Of a stretch of 57,500 nt of DNA, positions 56,977-57,500 are shown in pieces; position 1 is the first letter of the stretch; every line of letters begins with the position of its first letter. The stretch lies in assembly GCA_000320545.1 (NCBI GenBank), contig ADNK01001325.1:1-57500 (forward strand). The letters are read 5' to 3'. The position numbers and the translations under genes are program-made. The notes under the pieces were generated by a model that did no database searches, had not been told where the DNA came from, and saw only the letters and a list, made by a program, of their open reading frames with translations. Origin of the DNA: Bigelowiella natans CCMP2755 (lineage: Eukaryota; Cercozoa; Chlorarachniophyceae).

Positions 56977-57383
56977 CGTCATAAAGATGATGATGATGAT
57001 AAAAATGTCCGTTACGATAATAATGTTGAAACCACCGGGAATGTAGTAATAAACACCATCTCGTCATGCTCATCATTGTGCTACATACGTACGTACATCT
57101 ACCCTGCTAACCCTGCTAACCCTGCTAACCCTGCTGCTGCTGCTGCTACAAAATTGTTTAACAAGCACCAACAATATCTGCTATTATTATTATTATTATT
57201 ATTATTATCATTATCCTGGTGTTTCTCTCCTCCTCCTCCTCCTCCTCCTCCTCCTCCTCCTTCTCCTCCTTTCTATGTAGCTTCCAAGCTTAAAGAATTT
57301 GAATTCCTTGCTTCGTTTGGCTGCCCAAGTAGACCAAGCCAATTGCTGTCAATACCTTCTCGACCTCAAGGCCAATCCAAATG
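55549..57383 (+). CDS. Ankyrin-repeat protein (partial, six exons visible, cut by right edge)
   Basis: Exons: 55549-55608, 55677-55735, 56073-56098 (26 bases), 56239-56348, 56417-56470, 57281-57383; all junctions are in phase. The start is MASIAKIALVKASKENN. Ankyrin repeats follow: VSLLLSQKTDPNGATGHG, SPLLVACTNGNVEIVRELI, KKNGQTTLLCAAASGSVE, TVQCILEAKADLSH, and LLRLAAQVDQANCCQYLLD with LKANPN. Introns cut the repeats at regular places. Ankyrin repeats bind other proteins; function cannot be told from them. The last exon ends at a GT at 57384 in phase 1, so the gene goes on beyond the window. Confidence 0.88.
57186..57260. repeat. (TTA)n and (CCT)n triplet runs in an ankyrin-gene intron
   Basis: TTA repeats at about 57183-57211 and CCT repeats at about 57229-57260 precede the exon at 57281. 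AGT runs flank them at 56943-56977 and 57385-57424. Confidence 0.92.
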
Positions 57384-57390
57384 GTAGTAT

Positions 57391-57426
<36 letters not shown>

Positions 57427-57500
57427 AATAGTAGAGGTATATATTAACAACAGCAGCGCGCTCTAGAAGAAGATAGGAGAATCTCGATTCTTTCGCCACA
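57384..57500. other. Start of the next ankyrin-gene intron
   Basis: Opens directly with an AGT triplet run to 57424 and has no exon before the right edge. Confidence 0.6.

Overview
The window looks like nuclear DNA of an intron-rich unicellular eukaryote (a protist or alga). Every recognisable gene but one or two is split by short GT-AG introns. I rebuilt eleven spliced genes by reading exon by exon; exon phases agree throughout nine of them, with two local misfits reported below. A RIIa-plus-EF-hand protein of flagellar type suggests a flagellated cell. I cannot name the species or place it in a phylum with confidence. No plasmid, bacterial or CRISPR feature was seen.

Layout, left to right: a Ty3/Gypsy-type gag-pol retroelement running off the left edge (1-2924, minus) with its probable LTR; a membrane protein with a duplicated PH-like module (3962-5179); a PLAC8 Cys-rich protein (6644-8162, minus); a TBC-domain Rab GTPase-activating protein (12056-15623, minus); a secreted protein of unknown family (16085-18196); an F-BAR/SH3/C2/histidine-phosphatase multidomain protein (19048-22043, minus); a 28-exon Strawberry-notch (SBNO) helicase-like protein (22724-31367); a Spg1/Tem1-type small GTPase (33083-34268, minus); a small hydrophobic protein (35093-35650); a TSEN54-like tRNA-splicing endonuclease subunit (about 35830-40117); a PPR protein (41177 to about 44697, minus); an ARM-repeat-like protein (46289-47769, minus); an ML/NPC2-type lipid-binding secreted protein (48627-49393); the 3' end of an unrecognised gene (50442-51007); an intronless RIIa plus six EF-hand protein (51025-52023, minus); and the start of an ankyrin-repeat gene cut by the right edge (from 55549).

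The DNA is a two-texture mosaic. Genes and introns are AT-leaning and carry many triplet and dinucleotide microsatellites. Most long intergenic stretches (about 5.2-6.1, 8.6-11.0, 18.4-19.0, 31.5-32.9, 40.2-41.1, 45.1-46.0, 49.4-50.2 and 52.1-55.5 kb) have a different texture, rich in GCATGC, CACGTG and CTAGCTAG words and nearly free of triplet runs. Four diverged copies of one dispersed repeat lie in such blocks.

Several genes share a theme of small-GTPase and membrane control: a Rab GAP, a Tem1/Spg1 GTPase, an F-BAR/SH3/C2 protein, a PLAC8 protein and an ML lipid-binding protein. Nothing suggests an operon or a co-transcribed system. The most unusual object is the F-BAR-SH3-C2-PGAM protein, an architecture I do not recognise as described.
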